Shown: in pieces, positions 24,812 to 37,350 of the stretch | How positions within the stretch are numbered: the first letter of the stretch is position 1 | Layout: each line of letters opens with the position of its first letter | Origin: Chrysoperla carnea | Lineage: Eukaryota > Arthropoda > Insecta > Neuroptera > Chrysopidae | Length of the DNA: 64,000 nucleotides | Assembly (NCBI RefSeq): GCF_905475395.1 | Contig: NC_058338.1 | Coordinates: forward strand, 7,516,935-7,580,934 | Reading direction: 5' to 3' | Made by a program: the position numbers and the translations under genes | Notes under the pieces: generated by a model | The model's input: the letters and a program-made list of their open reading frames with translations, nothing else | Told to the model about the DNA's origin: nothing | Databases searched by the model: none

Positions 24812-26260
24812 ACACTTTATTCAATTGCAACTATGAATCAGAGATTTTTAATCTTAATTAACCTGCAGCTCCAATTCATTAATAGCTACACTATTCTTAG
24901 TCCGTCCTCTAAGTCCGTTAAGCCGGCCTGATAAGCACAAATGTTACTACTATCTTTTGGGTAGTGGTTGGCTGGACAGCTGGCTGAAAGCTTCGGCAGT
25001 GGAGTTCGCACACAGCTCTAATAAATACCCATTCACTATACCTGAATAATTTGTCATAAATAATACCTCAATACTATTCACAATATAAATATGGTGGGAG
25101 CGCAAATAAATACATAAGTATATAGTAAAGGTAATATAAAGCATTAATTATATGCGTTTCCACCATTTATTGCATTTATTGCATTTAATATATTTCTTTT
25201 TCTAAGGTTCCGCTCAACTTTCTTAATTTTTAAATTGCGGTTAACAAGGTTCTACTGTAAAATAATAATGCCTCATCATATTTATATCAAATGTCATTGT
25301 GTGTTTTATATTAAACGACTTATCAAAACAATAACATTTAGCAGAAACAGCAATCGCCAAGTACCTTTGTGTATACTATTTCATATTTCCATTTACAATA
25401 ATTTAATACAAATCGTGATGGGTATGACTTGTTTAACACTCCCTGCAAACGAATTTTATTACACCAGAATTTGTATGGAAATCAAATGTGATTAAAGAAA
25501 AGAACCTCTCCTTCGAGGTCAGTCAAAAACATACGATATTTCAGATCGAAAACTCTTTTTGTTTCTTATATATCGAGCTCACGGACGGATTCTAAAATTA
25601 AATTCTTTAAAAAATAAAATAAGTATTTTACTTCTAAAATTAATAATTTAAAGAGCTACATTTATAATGTAAGAAGGTACGAAACGAAAATAGTTCCTAC
25701 CGGGTGCCCATGATATCTCTCGTTGTTGATGCTTTTTTTACTTACAAAACTCTCCAATAAGGCTAAAATAATCACAAAATTTCTATTCTTTTTGTAATTA
25801 CTAGCTGTAAAACTGAAACGTAAAAATATAGAAATTTTCTTTCGATAAAATTGGATAATGATTAAAGATTTTCGAGATGGATACAAATACTTCCTGTTGA
25901 GAAATTAAAAAACATTAGCTTTGTATTTGATTTCTGTGTATTTATTATAATAATTTTGATATGATTTTATGAAATATGAAATATAATACATAGTTTTCAA
26001 TTGATGCAGATGTTTTTTTTTTATATTAAAACTTCACAAAGAAATTTGATTTGAACAGCTGTGCAAAACATTTACTGAGATTAGAAATTTTTTACTTACC
26101 AAGGTTAAATAAATTAATCGTATTTTCACAAAGACTTCTTTGCGTTTTAGAAAATTCACCAAAAATACTCCAATCTGTGATATTTTGAAAAATATGGATG
26201 TATTTTTTGATAAATAATAATTTGATAATAAATGACATTTGATTGTTCAAGATTAATTTA
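24812..26260. other. Probable Helitron body and AT-rich intergenic DNA
   Basis: The first few hundred bases are probably the body of the reverse Helitron ending at 24782 and include a more GC-balanced patch near 24960-25020. No coding gene can be supported. Confidence 0.35.
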
Positions 26261-26625
26261 ATGGCTACGTTAAAAAATCAAGAAGATGTCGGTATTAACT
26301 TTATTTACGGATATTGTGACGGACATGCAAGAGCGCCAGTTCGAAAATATCAGCGACGGACGACGGTTTCCTGATAGAAGAATTCCCAACAACTGCTCTT
26401 AAATGAGCATCGTCATGTGACTGAAAAAGATCATTTTCCTAAAGCTTATGCAGAACAGCTAATACAGCAAGAACTGTCCGACGAAGAAACCCATAACTGT
26501 TTAACTATATGCCCATAACTCTTTAACTATTGGATTTTGGACGAAAGTATATACCTAAGACACTTTCGACTTAAAATTGTTCAAAATTCGCTGTTAAGCT
26601 AATAATTCCCTGTATGTAGTAATTT
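26261..26625 (+). pseudogene. Fossil of a transposon-associated DUF4817-like reading frame
   Basis: From ATG at 26261 the frame gives MATLKNQEDVGINFIYGYCD and then GHARAPVRKYQRR before a frameshift near 26360; the next frame resumes as RFPDRRIPN. The pattern 'FIYG-CDGxARAAxREYxRRFPxRRIP' is the N-terminal helix-turn-helix-like domain (DUF4817) that I recognise from many insect transposon-derived proteins. After about 45 codons only degraded sequence follows. The downstream piece (26500-26625) is shared with 23360-23490 and ends near CCCTGTATGTA, suggesting that both derive from one DNA element. Confidence 0.55.
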
Positions 26626-27329
26626 GTAAATTTTAAAAAACCACGTGTCAAAATTTGTGGAAGCAAATCTGATTTTTATTATCTTTATAGAATACAGATG
26701 ATTCCTTTGTAATACCAATACATCTTTGTATTCAAAATTTGTTACACAATAATAAAGGCAAAAATTTCTTTAAAAAAAACACAAAAACAAAGAATCATCG
26801 TCTAAGTACAAATTAAGTATTCCCTGAAGATACTTCCAAACAAAAAAAAAAAAAACAATATAATAAGGAAAAAATTTTCAAGGTAACGAACGAATTTATA
26901 TGACAATAAATATAAAAATTAAGATAGCTACGTGAAACAATAAATGGATTTACGTGCGTGTATCTATCTGTATGGTCCACAACGTCTGTGTCCCCTAAAA
27001 AATATTATCATTATTTAAAATAATTAGATCGTGTGCTTATAATGAAGCGAAATAATTATGGTTCTTTTTAGCTGCAAGTTTGTTGAGGCACTACAGAAAA
27101 AAAACTCTATTAATGTTCTTAAACATTTTTTAAAATAAATAAAATAAAGATGTGGGGATTGGTCCTTTGAAAATAAGAATTTCCCAATTTAGATTTTAGT
27201 AAATAAATTTAATTTGTGGCCAGTGTGCGCTCACCAATCGTGTCAAAAAATTAGTTAGATTTTTTAAATTATTGTTTTGGTAATTTGGGACCCTAAAGAT
27301 TAAATATGGACAAGTTTCTGAATTTTGTC

Positions 27330-27572
27330 CACCTAAATCGATCATATTTTCCACTGTGCGTCGTGAGTGCGCTATAAAGATTTCACCTCTTTTCGTTTTT
27401 GAATTATCGTGTTCAGGGACTTACAGACGGACAGATAAATGGAAATCGACTAATTAAGTGATTTTATGAACATCTTTATACCAAAAATTTATTCATAGCA
27501 TCAATATTTTTCAGCGTTGCAAACTTGAGACTAAACTTAGTATACCTTGATATATTTTTTATATATACAGAG
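27330..27572 (+). repeat. Repeat A copy, right half
   Basis: Carries a diverged 'ACAGACGGACAG' block, 'AGTGATTTTATGAACATC', 'TTGAGACTAAACTTAGTAT' and the end TATACAGAGTATAAAA. Left half missing. Confidence 0.7.
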
Positions 27573-28179
27573 TATAAAAAATGGCAGAAAGTTTACAGCA
27601 ACGAAAGGGTTGAAAAATGATTTTAGCTTTTATAAGTGGACTCTACTTTTGAATGATTAAAAACTCCCTGCTTTTCTTTTGCACCGAGCCACCATTCTAA
27701 CTTTTCTTTATTACCAAACTCATTTGTATCACAATCTTCGAAATAGGAAGCGTAAAGAATCATAAATTCCGCTTCATTGTGGGCTTATGGTCATTATTTA
27801 AACAAAATATACAACATAATATAGTCTGATGGCCATGGTCATATTAATTTACATTTATTAATATTTATTATTTAATATATATTAAATTTATTTATTTTTT
27901 TATTATATATCATCTACCAATGGTAAAATTATTATTAGGGTACCACATTAGACACCGCATGCTTAAACCTTGAATATAGATGTTTTTTTTTATCATTCAA
28001 GGATATTGAGGCTTTTGTGTTGGTTATCTTCCGTGAGCCACCAAAATAACACATCAGTGTGGCCATTGTTTAAATTATAGAAATTATATTGAATTCATTT
28101 TGTTCTTTGGATTGTACACTGGTGGGTTTCAGCTTCTAATATGGCTGTCAGCACACTAATAACTGTTATCAAAATTCTA

Positions 28180-30920
28180 ATTTTTTGATAACACAACAGG
28201 CTTTGATCCGATTTTATTGGAATTTTTTTTTAAACTCACTAATTTTGGGTCATTCTTTTCAGCTGTGATGTCAATTCTTCGCTAGGTATCACTTATGTGC
28301 TTAATTCCGGGACCAGGACTCCACATTCATGAAATCTGTTAGAGCTAGGTTAATTTTGATCTCAAATCTGAAAAGTATGACCCAAATTTAGTAGAATTAC
28401 ATACTTGGTTTATCAAAATTGGATAAAATTTGGATGTGATAGAGCAAAATTAAATTTTTTGGATTCTGATGACGTCATCAAGTTAAAAAATTCGATTTTT
28501 TTAATAACATTTGATCCGATTTTAGTGGAATTTTTTTTGAAACCCACTAATTTTGGGCCATTCTTTTCAGCTGTGATGTCAATTTTTCGCTAGCTATTAC
28601 TTATGTGCTTGATTCCGGAACCAGGACTCCACATTCATGAAATCTATTAGAGCTAGGTTAATTTTGATCACAAATTTGAAAAGTATGACCCAAATTTAGT
28701 AGGATTACATACCTTGTTTATCAAAATTGGATCAAATTTGGATGTGATAGAGCAAAAATAAATTTTTTGGATTCTGATGACGTCATCAAGTTAAAAAATT
28801 CGATTTTTTTAATAACATGGGCAAATTTGATCCGATTTTAGTGGAATTTTTTTTGAAACCCACTAATTTTGGGCCATTCTTTTCAGCTGTGATGTCAATT
28901 TTTCGCTAGCTATTACTTATGTGCTTGATTCCGGAACCAGGACTCCACATTCATGAAATCTATTAGAGCTAGGTTAATTTTGATCACAAATTTGAAAAGT
29001 ATGACCCAAATTTAGTAGGATTACATACCTTGTTTATCAAAATTGGATCAAATTTGGATGTGATAGAGCAAAAATAAATTTTTTGGATTCTGATGACGTC
29101 ATCAAGTTAAAAAATTCGATTTTTTTAATAACATGGGCAAATTTGATCCGATTTTAGTGGAATTTTTTTTGAAACCCACTAATTTTGGGCCATTCTTTTC
29201 AGCTGTGATGTCAATTTTTCGCTAGCTATTACTTATGTGCTTGATTCCGGAACCAGGACTCCACATTCATGAAATCTATTAGAGCTAGGTTAATTTTGAT
29301 CACAAATTTGAAAAGTATGACCCAAATTTAGTAGGATTACATACCTTGTTTATCAAAATTGGATCAAATTTGGATGTGATAGAGCAAAAATAAATTTTTT
29401 GGATTCTGATGACGTCATCAAGTTAAAAAATTCGATTTTTTTAATAACATGGGCAAATTTGATCCGATTTTAGTGGAATTTTTTTTGAAACCCACTAATT
29501 TTGGGCCATTCTTTTCAGCTGTGATGTCAATTTTTCGCTAGCTATTACTTATGTGCTTGATTCCGGAACCAGGACTCCACATTCATGAAATCTATTAGAG
29601 CTAGGTTAATTTTGATCACAAATTTGAAAAGTATGACCCAAATTTAGTAGGATTACATACCTTGTTTATCAAAATTGGATCAAATTTGGATGTGATAGAG
29701 CAAAAATAAATTTTTTGGATTCTGATGACGTCATCAAGTTAAAAAATTCGATTTTTTTAATAACATGGGCAAATTTGATCCGATTTTAGTGGAATTTTTT
29801 TTGAAACCCACTAATTTTGGGCCATTCTTTTCAGCTGTGATGTCAATTTTTCGCTAGCTATTACTTATGTGCTTGATTCCGGAACCAGGACTCCACATTC
29901 ATGAAATCTATTAGAGCTAGGTTAATTTTGATCACAAATTTGAAAAGTATGACCCAAATTTAGTAGGATTACATACCTTGTTTATCAAAATTGGATCAAA
30001 TTTGGATGTGATAGAGCAAAAATAAATTTTTTGGATTCTGATGACGTCATTGAGTTAAAAAATTTGATTTTTTTATAACATGGGCAAATTTGATCCGATC
30101 TTATTGGAATTTTTTTTGAAACCCACTAATTTTGGGCCATTCTTTTCAGCTGTGATGTCAATTTTTCGCTAGCTATCACTTATGTGCTTTATTCCGGGGC
30201 CAGGCCTACAATTTCTTAAAATCTATTAGAGCTAGGTTAATTTTGATCACAAATTTGAAACGTATGACCCAAATTTAGTAGGACTACATACTTGGTTTAT
30301 CAAAATTGGATAAAATTTAGAGGTGATATAGCAAAATTAAATTTTTTGGATTCTGATGACGTCATCAAGTTAAAAAATTTTATTTTTTTGATAACATGGG
30401 CAAATTTGATCCGATCTTATTGGAATTTTTTTTGAAACCCACTAATTTTGGGCCATTCTTTTCAGCTGTGATGTCAATTTTTCGCTAGCTATCACATATG
30501 TGCTTTATTCCGGGGCCAGGCCTACAATTTCTTGAAATCTGTTAGAGCTAGGTTAATTTTGATCACAAATCTGAAAAGTATGACCCAAATTTAGTAGAAT
30601 TACATACTTGGTTTATCAAAATTGGATAAAATTTGAATGTGATAGAGCAAAATTAAATTTTTTGGATTCTGATGACGTCATCAAGTTGAAAAATTCGATT
30701 TTTTTTGATATCATGGGCAAATTTGATCCGATTTTAGTGAAATTTTTTTTGAAACCCACTAATTTTGGGCCATTCTTTTCAGCTCTGATGTCAATTTTTT
30801 GCTAGCTATCACTTATGTGCTTAATTCCGGGACCAGGACTCCACATTCATGAAATCTATTAGAGCTAGGTTAATTTTGATCACAAATCTGAAAAGTATGA
30901 CCCAAATTTAATAGGATAAA
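28180..30920 (-). repeat. 316-bp satellite array, about 8.6 monomers
   Basis: GATCCGAT anchors occur at 28205, 28513, 28829, 29145, 29461, 29777, 30092, 30408 and 30725, a period of 308-317 with 316 in the core. The four monomers from 28829 to about 30050 look identical as read, while outer monomers carry scattered differences, the pattern expected from unequal exchange. Each monomer has TGATGACGTCATCAAG or a close variant, a full CRE-type palindrome. Orientation is opposite to the 3.2-kb and 22.1-kb loci. Any reading frames across it are by-products of the repeat. Confidence 0.92.
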
Positions 30921-31599
30921 AGTATTTTCTCTTGTTTTAATAATCTTGTACCTAAAATTAACTTGATTTTTTTTATTCAGAACCATAACTTTTTGGTTAA
31001 CTTTCATACTTAACCGTCTGTGTACATATTCTAAGTACCTACTTTATTACAATGTGATAAATATTTATTTGATTTAATTTTATTTACACATCGGCATCGA
31101 ACCAATATTATTAATCTATGTTGGTTGTACTTAAACGAGGAACAACCTTCAGATCAGAAACAATTAATGATGCTAACAAAATTAATTGTTATCTTTGTGT
31201 TAACTGTTAATGGTCCACACGGAACATTTTGGAAGCCACAATTTATTATTATTATTATTAGATATTATATACTTTGAAGGTTTTTGATGATTATTTTATT
31301 ATTACCTAAATTATGATAGTTCTTATCAAAACCAACAAAAAACCTTGTTTTATTAAAAAATTGCTAAGCCCTCTTACAAAATATGGGGATTTATAAAAGA
31401 CCTTACATAAAATCATTGTAAGCAGCAATTAATGTCAATTAATCTGAATTTTTTTTGAAGTAGCAAGATTATGAGATTTTAAACAAAGCTTGTCATTGGC
31501 ATAATTCGTATTAATCCATGTTTCCGATTTCTCCGATCTTCAACTTATTACTTTATAATATGAGGATTTTGGGTGATACCATAAAAAGCACTCAATGAT

Positions 31600-31678
31600 C
31601 GAATTAACCCAATTTTTGCATTCTTTGGGACAAAATTACTCGTATATGTACCGAATTTTATCAAAATCCGAAACAAAA
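31600..31678 (+). repeat. Fragment resembling the 306-bp monomer
   Basis: 'CCAATTTTTGCATTCTTTGG' and 'ACCGAATTTTATCAAAATCC' line up with the 'CCGATTTTTGTAATTTTTGG' and 'ACTGAGTTTTATCAAAATTG' parts of the 17.2-18.4 kb monomer. Short and diverged. Confidence 0.4.
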
Positions 31679-31900
31679 CAAGCGAAAACAAACAATTGAC
31701 TGAGTTAATCGTTGAAATACTTTATACAGAAAGTGTTGAATGCCAGTGTTTGCATTATTTTTATTAAATTAGAAGAATTTAAAAAACCGACACGTGTTGG
31801 TTTTCGAAAACAACGAAGTATTTTCTAGAATTTATCGTTTTCCGAGAATCTATCACAAAACCGATAGTTAAAGCTTTTTCATAATTTTCACCCTCGCGCA
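31679..31900 (+). repeat. Repeat A, left half
   Basis: Starts with 'AACAATTGACTGAGTTAATC' and continues through 'GAAGTATTTTCTAGAATTTA'; ends abruptly where repeat F begins. Confidence 0.65.
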
Positions 31901-31904
31901 ACTA

Positions 31905-32345
31905 CAAAAATATATAAAATATTGTGTCCAAGTGATTTCTATAAATTTGATAATATAGATATCTCTCTTCAATCATCAATACTCTAACTGTAGCCGTCTC
32001 TGTTCATCAAATGATGGATCTTCGATTAACTCATAATAAAATTAAAATTTTGTTGTTATATTATCGACAACCTTATATTTTTATGGTATTATTATAAATT
32101 ATAAGATTGTCTAAATATTTTAGATAGTTTTTTATCACACTCTCTAGATTTTTTGATATAGAAATATCCAATTGAAAAGGATAACCAATATGATTCATCA
32201 TTTTTTCAGCCAACTTTGAACGATAAAATAATAATAAAAAGCACGATGACCTAGGAGTTTTTTGTGATTTTTGGAAACTTTATTAATCAAAAAATGTATT
32301 TTTAAAGTTTTATTTAAATCCCTAGTTATTATTCAATCCTTGCAC
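31905..32345 (-). repeat. Dispersed repeat F, - copy
   Basis: Inverse of 14275-14680. It abuts the truncated repeat A copy at about 31900, so it may have inserted there. Confidence 0.7.
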
Positions 32346-32929
32346 TCGAGTAACGTGGTAGATATTTATTTCAATAACAAAGTCATTGTTCTTCAATGTG
32401 ACTTTTTTTCATGTAATAAGCCTATAGATAACCCTTATTAAAAAATGTTTTCTAATTTGAAGATTTAAGCGAAATTTCTAACTACTAAATAATGTCATTA
32501 TTCTCCAATATGACTTTAAACTGTATTTATATTAATTTTGATTGATATTTTCACTATTGACATATTATTTGTTTGTAACAATAATAAAAATGCGTATAAT
32601 TTTGTTTATACGCAGAATTTCTTATTAAAATCTGTTTACGTCAATTTTATTAAAATATTCCAAAAAAAATTGAAAACAAAACAAAAATTTTTATGTTTTT
32701 GATCACTTTCTCTAAATATTGCGTATAAAGCATCTTTTATTTGTTATTTTGTATTTTAACAATTATTATTATTTATTTGCTATTTTTAGCAACAAGCAAG
32801 CCATTTTTAATTTATTAGTAGGTCAGATAAATATTTACATTTTGTTTAAAATTTTAGTTTGCAAATAATTTACTTATTAATATACGCAAAATTGAAAATC
32901 CGTTGAAAAAATCAACATTTTTATATTAA

Positions 32930-33238
32930 AACTTTTGTTGTATCTCCAACAGTTTACAAAATGGGTTCAAGGCCCAATTGACCTATATTATTCATTTACG
33001 AACTCAATTTTTACGTCCTGAGTACGCCATAAAAATTTCAGATTCCCATCTGTTTTCTTTTTTGAGTTATCGTATTGACACAGACAGACAGACTCGCAAA
33101 CAAACAAAAATGGGCTAATTAAGTGATTTTATGAACACCTATATCAAAAATTTGTTTCGTATCATCAATATTTTTAGACGTTACAAACTTGAGACTAAAC
33201 TTAGTATACCTTGATATATATTTCCTATATACAGAGTA
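32930..33238 (+). repeat. Repeat A copy, right half, split by a MITE
   Basis: Contains 'GGCCCAATTGACCTATATTA' and ACAGACAGACAG and ends in TATACAGAGTA, where the element at 33239-33460 has inserted. Confidence 0.7.
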
Positions 33239-33460
33239 CACGGTAAGAAATTTTTTGGTATTGAGGGAATAGTAACATTAGCAATAGTTATGGCGGACGA
33301 GTCAATGCAGTATGGGCGTGAAAGGTTGGCGATACTTACAATACATCTAATGGATTTTCTATTCAATACTGTAATATTATTTATGCTAACATAGATACTC
33401 ATAGTATGTGTCTCTTTACCACACCAGCATTGTAATAAACGCCATGCATTTCTTACCGTG
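33239..33460. mobile_element. Tc1/mariner-type MITE, 222 bp
   Basis: Perfect inverted ends: CACGGTAAGAAAT at the left and its exact inverse ATTTCTTACCGTG at the right, each flanked by TA. The TA duplication is the Tc1/mariner target signature. The TA used is inside the terminus of repeat A, so this is a nested insertion. No transposase. Confidence 0.8.
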
Positions 33461-34053
33461 TATGAAAATGACCCATAAATAATTTTTACCTTGAGTTATC
33501 AGATAAGTTAACAGTTTTATGGCTGAAAACTAATATATAATTAAGTTAAATCATGATTAAAATCCAATAAAAAAACCACATTTAATTAATGAATCGGATA
33601 ATTAATAATTAAAAAAATGAGCATGAAAAACTATACCATGAAATCGAAACAATAATAATAAATTAAACAATACATGAATTAAAAAAATGAATTAATTACT
33701 TCGTTGCATCGATGTTTACCCAAACAAACTAGATTGCTAACTTGATTATGATGTATTATTGAAACTTTTGTTCGAAACCTTTTTCAAAAAAACATGACAG
33801 GCATAAATTAAATATACATCATATCATAGATGTGTTCATGGTGTGTTGAAATAATAATGCTAAAAAATAATAGTGTTATGCGTTAAAAAACACATAAATG
33901 TAAATAATTATCCTAGATACTTCACTCTCCCCTAATTACTTAGATGTGATGATGACCTTATAAAATGCACATGAGGAGGATCATTGACTGAATAATATTT
34001 AATTTTTATGAAAGGCCACCAAACACTGTTGGCCTTTGTGGTTTAAAAATAAA

Positions 34054-34088
<35 letters not shown>

Positions 34089-34562
34089 GTACTTATTGAA
34101 AAATTATTTGTTATTATTGTAATTATTATTATTTCATGTTATTTTTTCATTATTGTTTTTAAATACACGTTTTCATCCAAAAAAGAATGAATTATGAGAA
34201 CTGAGAAGTGATGTGATTTAATCATAGGTAATCCAATGCGTGAGCAGGGTCTGACATAGGGTTCCCAACTCTTTTTGACGCCACTTTGAATTCATTACAA
34301 AAAACAATCTCACCGCCATCTATTGAATACTTAGACCAGATAAAAATAATATTGTTTGACGGAAATCGTTTAACTCTCACCGTCATCTATTGGAAATTTA
34401 TAGAACTTAGAAGAAATTTCAACATTCTCTGTAAAAAAAATCTGAAATTGGCAATAAAAAAACTTGAAGTTCGCTAACCAAAATGAAAAAAAACTAACTA
34501 AACTATAAGTTCAAAAAATACAGAAAAATTTTGCACTAATAATTGTTTTCCATTTTTTGCAG
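33461..34562. other. Intergenic/intronic DNA upstream of the first TBL2 exon seen
   Basis: AT-rich, with an (AAT)n microsatellite at about 34056-34088. A 63-codon open stretch at 34286-34477 has no recognisable domain. Because the TBL2 exon at 34563 begins in mid-codon, at least the distal part of this stretch is intron. Confidence 0.5.
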
Positions 34563-36721
34563 ATCGAACGGTCTTAGTATGGTATATGGATGATTTGAAT
34601 AGCGTCAAAAAGGATCATAAATCATTCCGCATTAACATTGAATACGATCATGGAATCTTCATAAAATGGAGTCCAGATACCAAAGCGTTCATCATACAAA
34701 AAGCTATCGAAAATTGTATCGAAGTATATAAAGTTGAAAAAAAGAAAGATAGTGGTGCCTTATCCACTGCCAAAAAAGTATTAACATTCCCCAAAACCAC
34801 CGATGATGATCTGTGTGGTTTCGGCATTGCAAATTCTGGACGCTTTATTATGACATGCACAATAACAAACAACATGACAATATGGGATTTACGCGGAAAT
34901 ATTTTGGCACAATTGGAAACATATTTGATGACAACACATCGGGCTAAAGTATCACCATGTGGTAAATTTGTGGCAGCATGTGGTTTTGCACCCGATTGTA
35001 AGATATGGGAAGTTGTGTTCAATAAAAGTGGTGAATTTCAACAAATTAAACGTGCCTTTGAATTGAGTGGACACACGTCCGGTATTTTTGATGTAGCATT
35101 TACAGCTGATTCATCGCATATAGCGACTGTATCCAAAGATGGAACATGGAAAGTCTATAATATAAATGGTACGTATTTTTTTTTAAATTTTATGACGTCA
35201 GAATGATATCACCCAACGTCATTCTTACATATGATTTATGCCACTTCTGACTCATTATTACACTGTTACTTTGTCAGCAAGATACATATTATATTATAGA
35301 TACAGTGTGTTCATTTCAAAAGTATCCACCCTTAATAACTCTGACCTGATTATTGTTTTGAGTGAAACACGTCGTTTTAGATATCGAAAGGCATATTCTG
35401 TGAACACCCTAAGCCCCTGGTAAAGATTTAGGAATTCTATTTAGCTTAAAGTATTTAATAAGTATTTATTATAAGCCATATTTCAATGACATAGCAAATT
35501 TCAAAATAGAAAAATTATTACAGCAGTAAACAATTCTTAGAATTTGCAATCTTTTGAAAAAAAATTTGTCTAGTTATGCACGCAATATTTAACTAGGGTA
35601 ATCCTTTGATCAGACATATTATCAAGTATAATTATAGTGGAATTCACTTTTAATAACAACCCGTGTAATTATGTCATAAAAATACTGCATAGTTTGATTA
35701 TCGCATAAGCTAGTATTTTAAATATACTGGCACGCAAAAAAATTAGTGTACTTAGTCACAGAAAATCGAAAAATAATTCTTATGAATTAAGAGCCAGGTA
35801 CTCATTACCGTTTTGATAGCATATATCTGACACCTGTTCTACCGACTGACCGCAGTATGTGTGTTTACACAACTACTTTCACCAATCCTCAAATAAATGA
35901 TCAGCTTTACTAAAATTCAGAGATTTTTTTGGATAAGATCACCCATTATTATTTTTAATTCCAATGAAGACCATGTCTATAGAGAATGTTAGATCAAAAA
36001 ACATCAAATCATATTTGTTTGAAAATTTACCAGATTTTGACGTTTTCCCCAAAATTACCTATGACAAATTCACTCATTTTAAACATTAATCTCTATTTAT
36101 CACAATTGAATTTATTATTTTCAGTTGAATATAACAAAGGAGAAGATCCACATTTAATCATAACCGGACATTACGAAAATCAAGGTGGGTCAACACGCCT
36201 AGCGCTTAGTCCAAATGCAGAAGTACTTGTTATAGCTACTTACAATACTTTGTTATTCTTTGATGTTACTACTGGTGAATTAGATAATGAAATTAACGAC
36301 ATATTTGCAGGTAAAAACATTTTAGTTAAAATCGAAGAAAAATTCACACGGTAGCTGAAAATTATCTATCTATATCAGGTCCACAATGCAAAACAACTTC
36401 GGTGGATCCAAGTTATTTTTCTGTTACCTAGTGAACTACCTACCTCTTAACGCTACTCTATGAGAAATGAATGTTTATGCGATTTTTTTTTCAGATAATA
36501 TCACTCAATTGCTTTTCGACCCAACTGGAAAATATGTGTTGGTTTCGGGTGATAAACATATTCGCACATTCCATAATATAACTGGTTATCGTACTGAAAT
36601 TAGAACTGCAGAGAATAAACTGAAACAACATCAAACGTCAGCAACAAAAGAACGTCTGGAGAATTTAATCGAACAGAATAAAGTGGTCCTAGATAAACAT
36701 GGGGAAACATATGATGACTGA
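34563..36721 (+). CDS. TBL2: TBL2 (transducin beta-like 2), 3' exons, 5' end missing
   Basis: WD40-repeat protein related to vertebrate TBL2, which is ER-associated and linked to PERK signalling (known for the family). Visible exons: 34563-35168, 36125-36310 and 36495-36721 (stop), joined with consistent GT..AG borders and phase. The protein opens in mid-domain as DRTVLVWYMDD and contains KVSPCGKFVAACGFAPDCKI, SKDGTWKVYNING, ALSPNAEVL and LLFDPTGKYVLVSGD, then a charged helical tail with KERLENLIEQNK, in the same order as human TBL2. The first exon starts inside a codon after a TTTTTTGCAG acceptor, so N-terminal membrane-anchor and first-WD exons lie upstream; I could not find them in this window. 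A polyadenylation signal follows at about 36739. Confidence 0.9.
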
Positions 36722-36738
36722 ATTTTTTTTTATATAAT

Positions 36739-36744
36739 AATAAA
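36739..36744 (+). terminator. TBL2 polyadenylation signal
   Basis: AATAAA 18 bp after the TBL2 stop codon, within TATATAATAATAAAG. Confidence 0.6.
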
Positions 36745-37350
36745 GAAATATTCTTGGCTTAGTTTCATAAATAATTAATTTCTTTTTTCGTTTGGGGTTC
36801 GTCGATTTATGTTCGCTACCATTCAAGTGGGGTTCGAGGTATTAGGCTTCAGAGATTACAAACATAGCAACGATTGATCATAATTATAATAGATATATTA
36901 AAACGGTATAATTTCCTAAGAACAGTATTAATGTTACTAAGGCCAGTATTCTTGCAGACAACTCCGTTCACCGTTCTAGTTATACATTTTTTTAAAAATT
37001 GCTCGATGTCATTCACAGTTTCTCAATGTTTCTAGTTTTATTATTTTTGCCATTATAAACCCACCGAAATTTATTTATGTTTACTTATGGAGCGTCCATA
37101 AAATATAGACTAAATCCTAGCCTCTTCGAAATCCCTCCTTCCCTCTATATAGCCTACTGTAGCCTTTACTAAGATCCCCCTCGGATACATAGTTTTTGTG
37201 GATATCACTATGTCAAACAATTACCTCATATATTTAGACAGCAGGAACCTAGCACCAAACACAGATGACTGGAAATTAAAATATTTATGAAATTAAGGCC
37301 AAAAATAAAATAAGAAAATTCCAATGTTTGTAATACAAAAAAAAATCTAT
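36745..37350. other. Tail-to-tail spacer between TBL2 and THADA
   Basis: About 600 bp of AT-rich DNA between two convergent gene ends. Nothing else recognised. Confidence 0.5.

Noticed and set aside
28405-30805. Repeated 62-65 codon open frames in the satellite
   Set aside because: They recur only because the 316-bp unit recurs; the peptide has no domain and the frame breaks in other monomers.
33181-33402. 73-codon - strand frame
   Set aside because: Spans the repeat A end and the TA-flanked MITE.
1-34562. CRISPR-like array
   Set aside because: The tandem repeats are 306-316 bp with no short repeat/unique spacer pattern, and the genome is eukaryotic.
34648-35022. 124-codon antisense frame over TBL2
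   Set aside because: It is the reverse shadow of the conserved WD40 exon.
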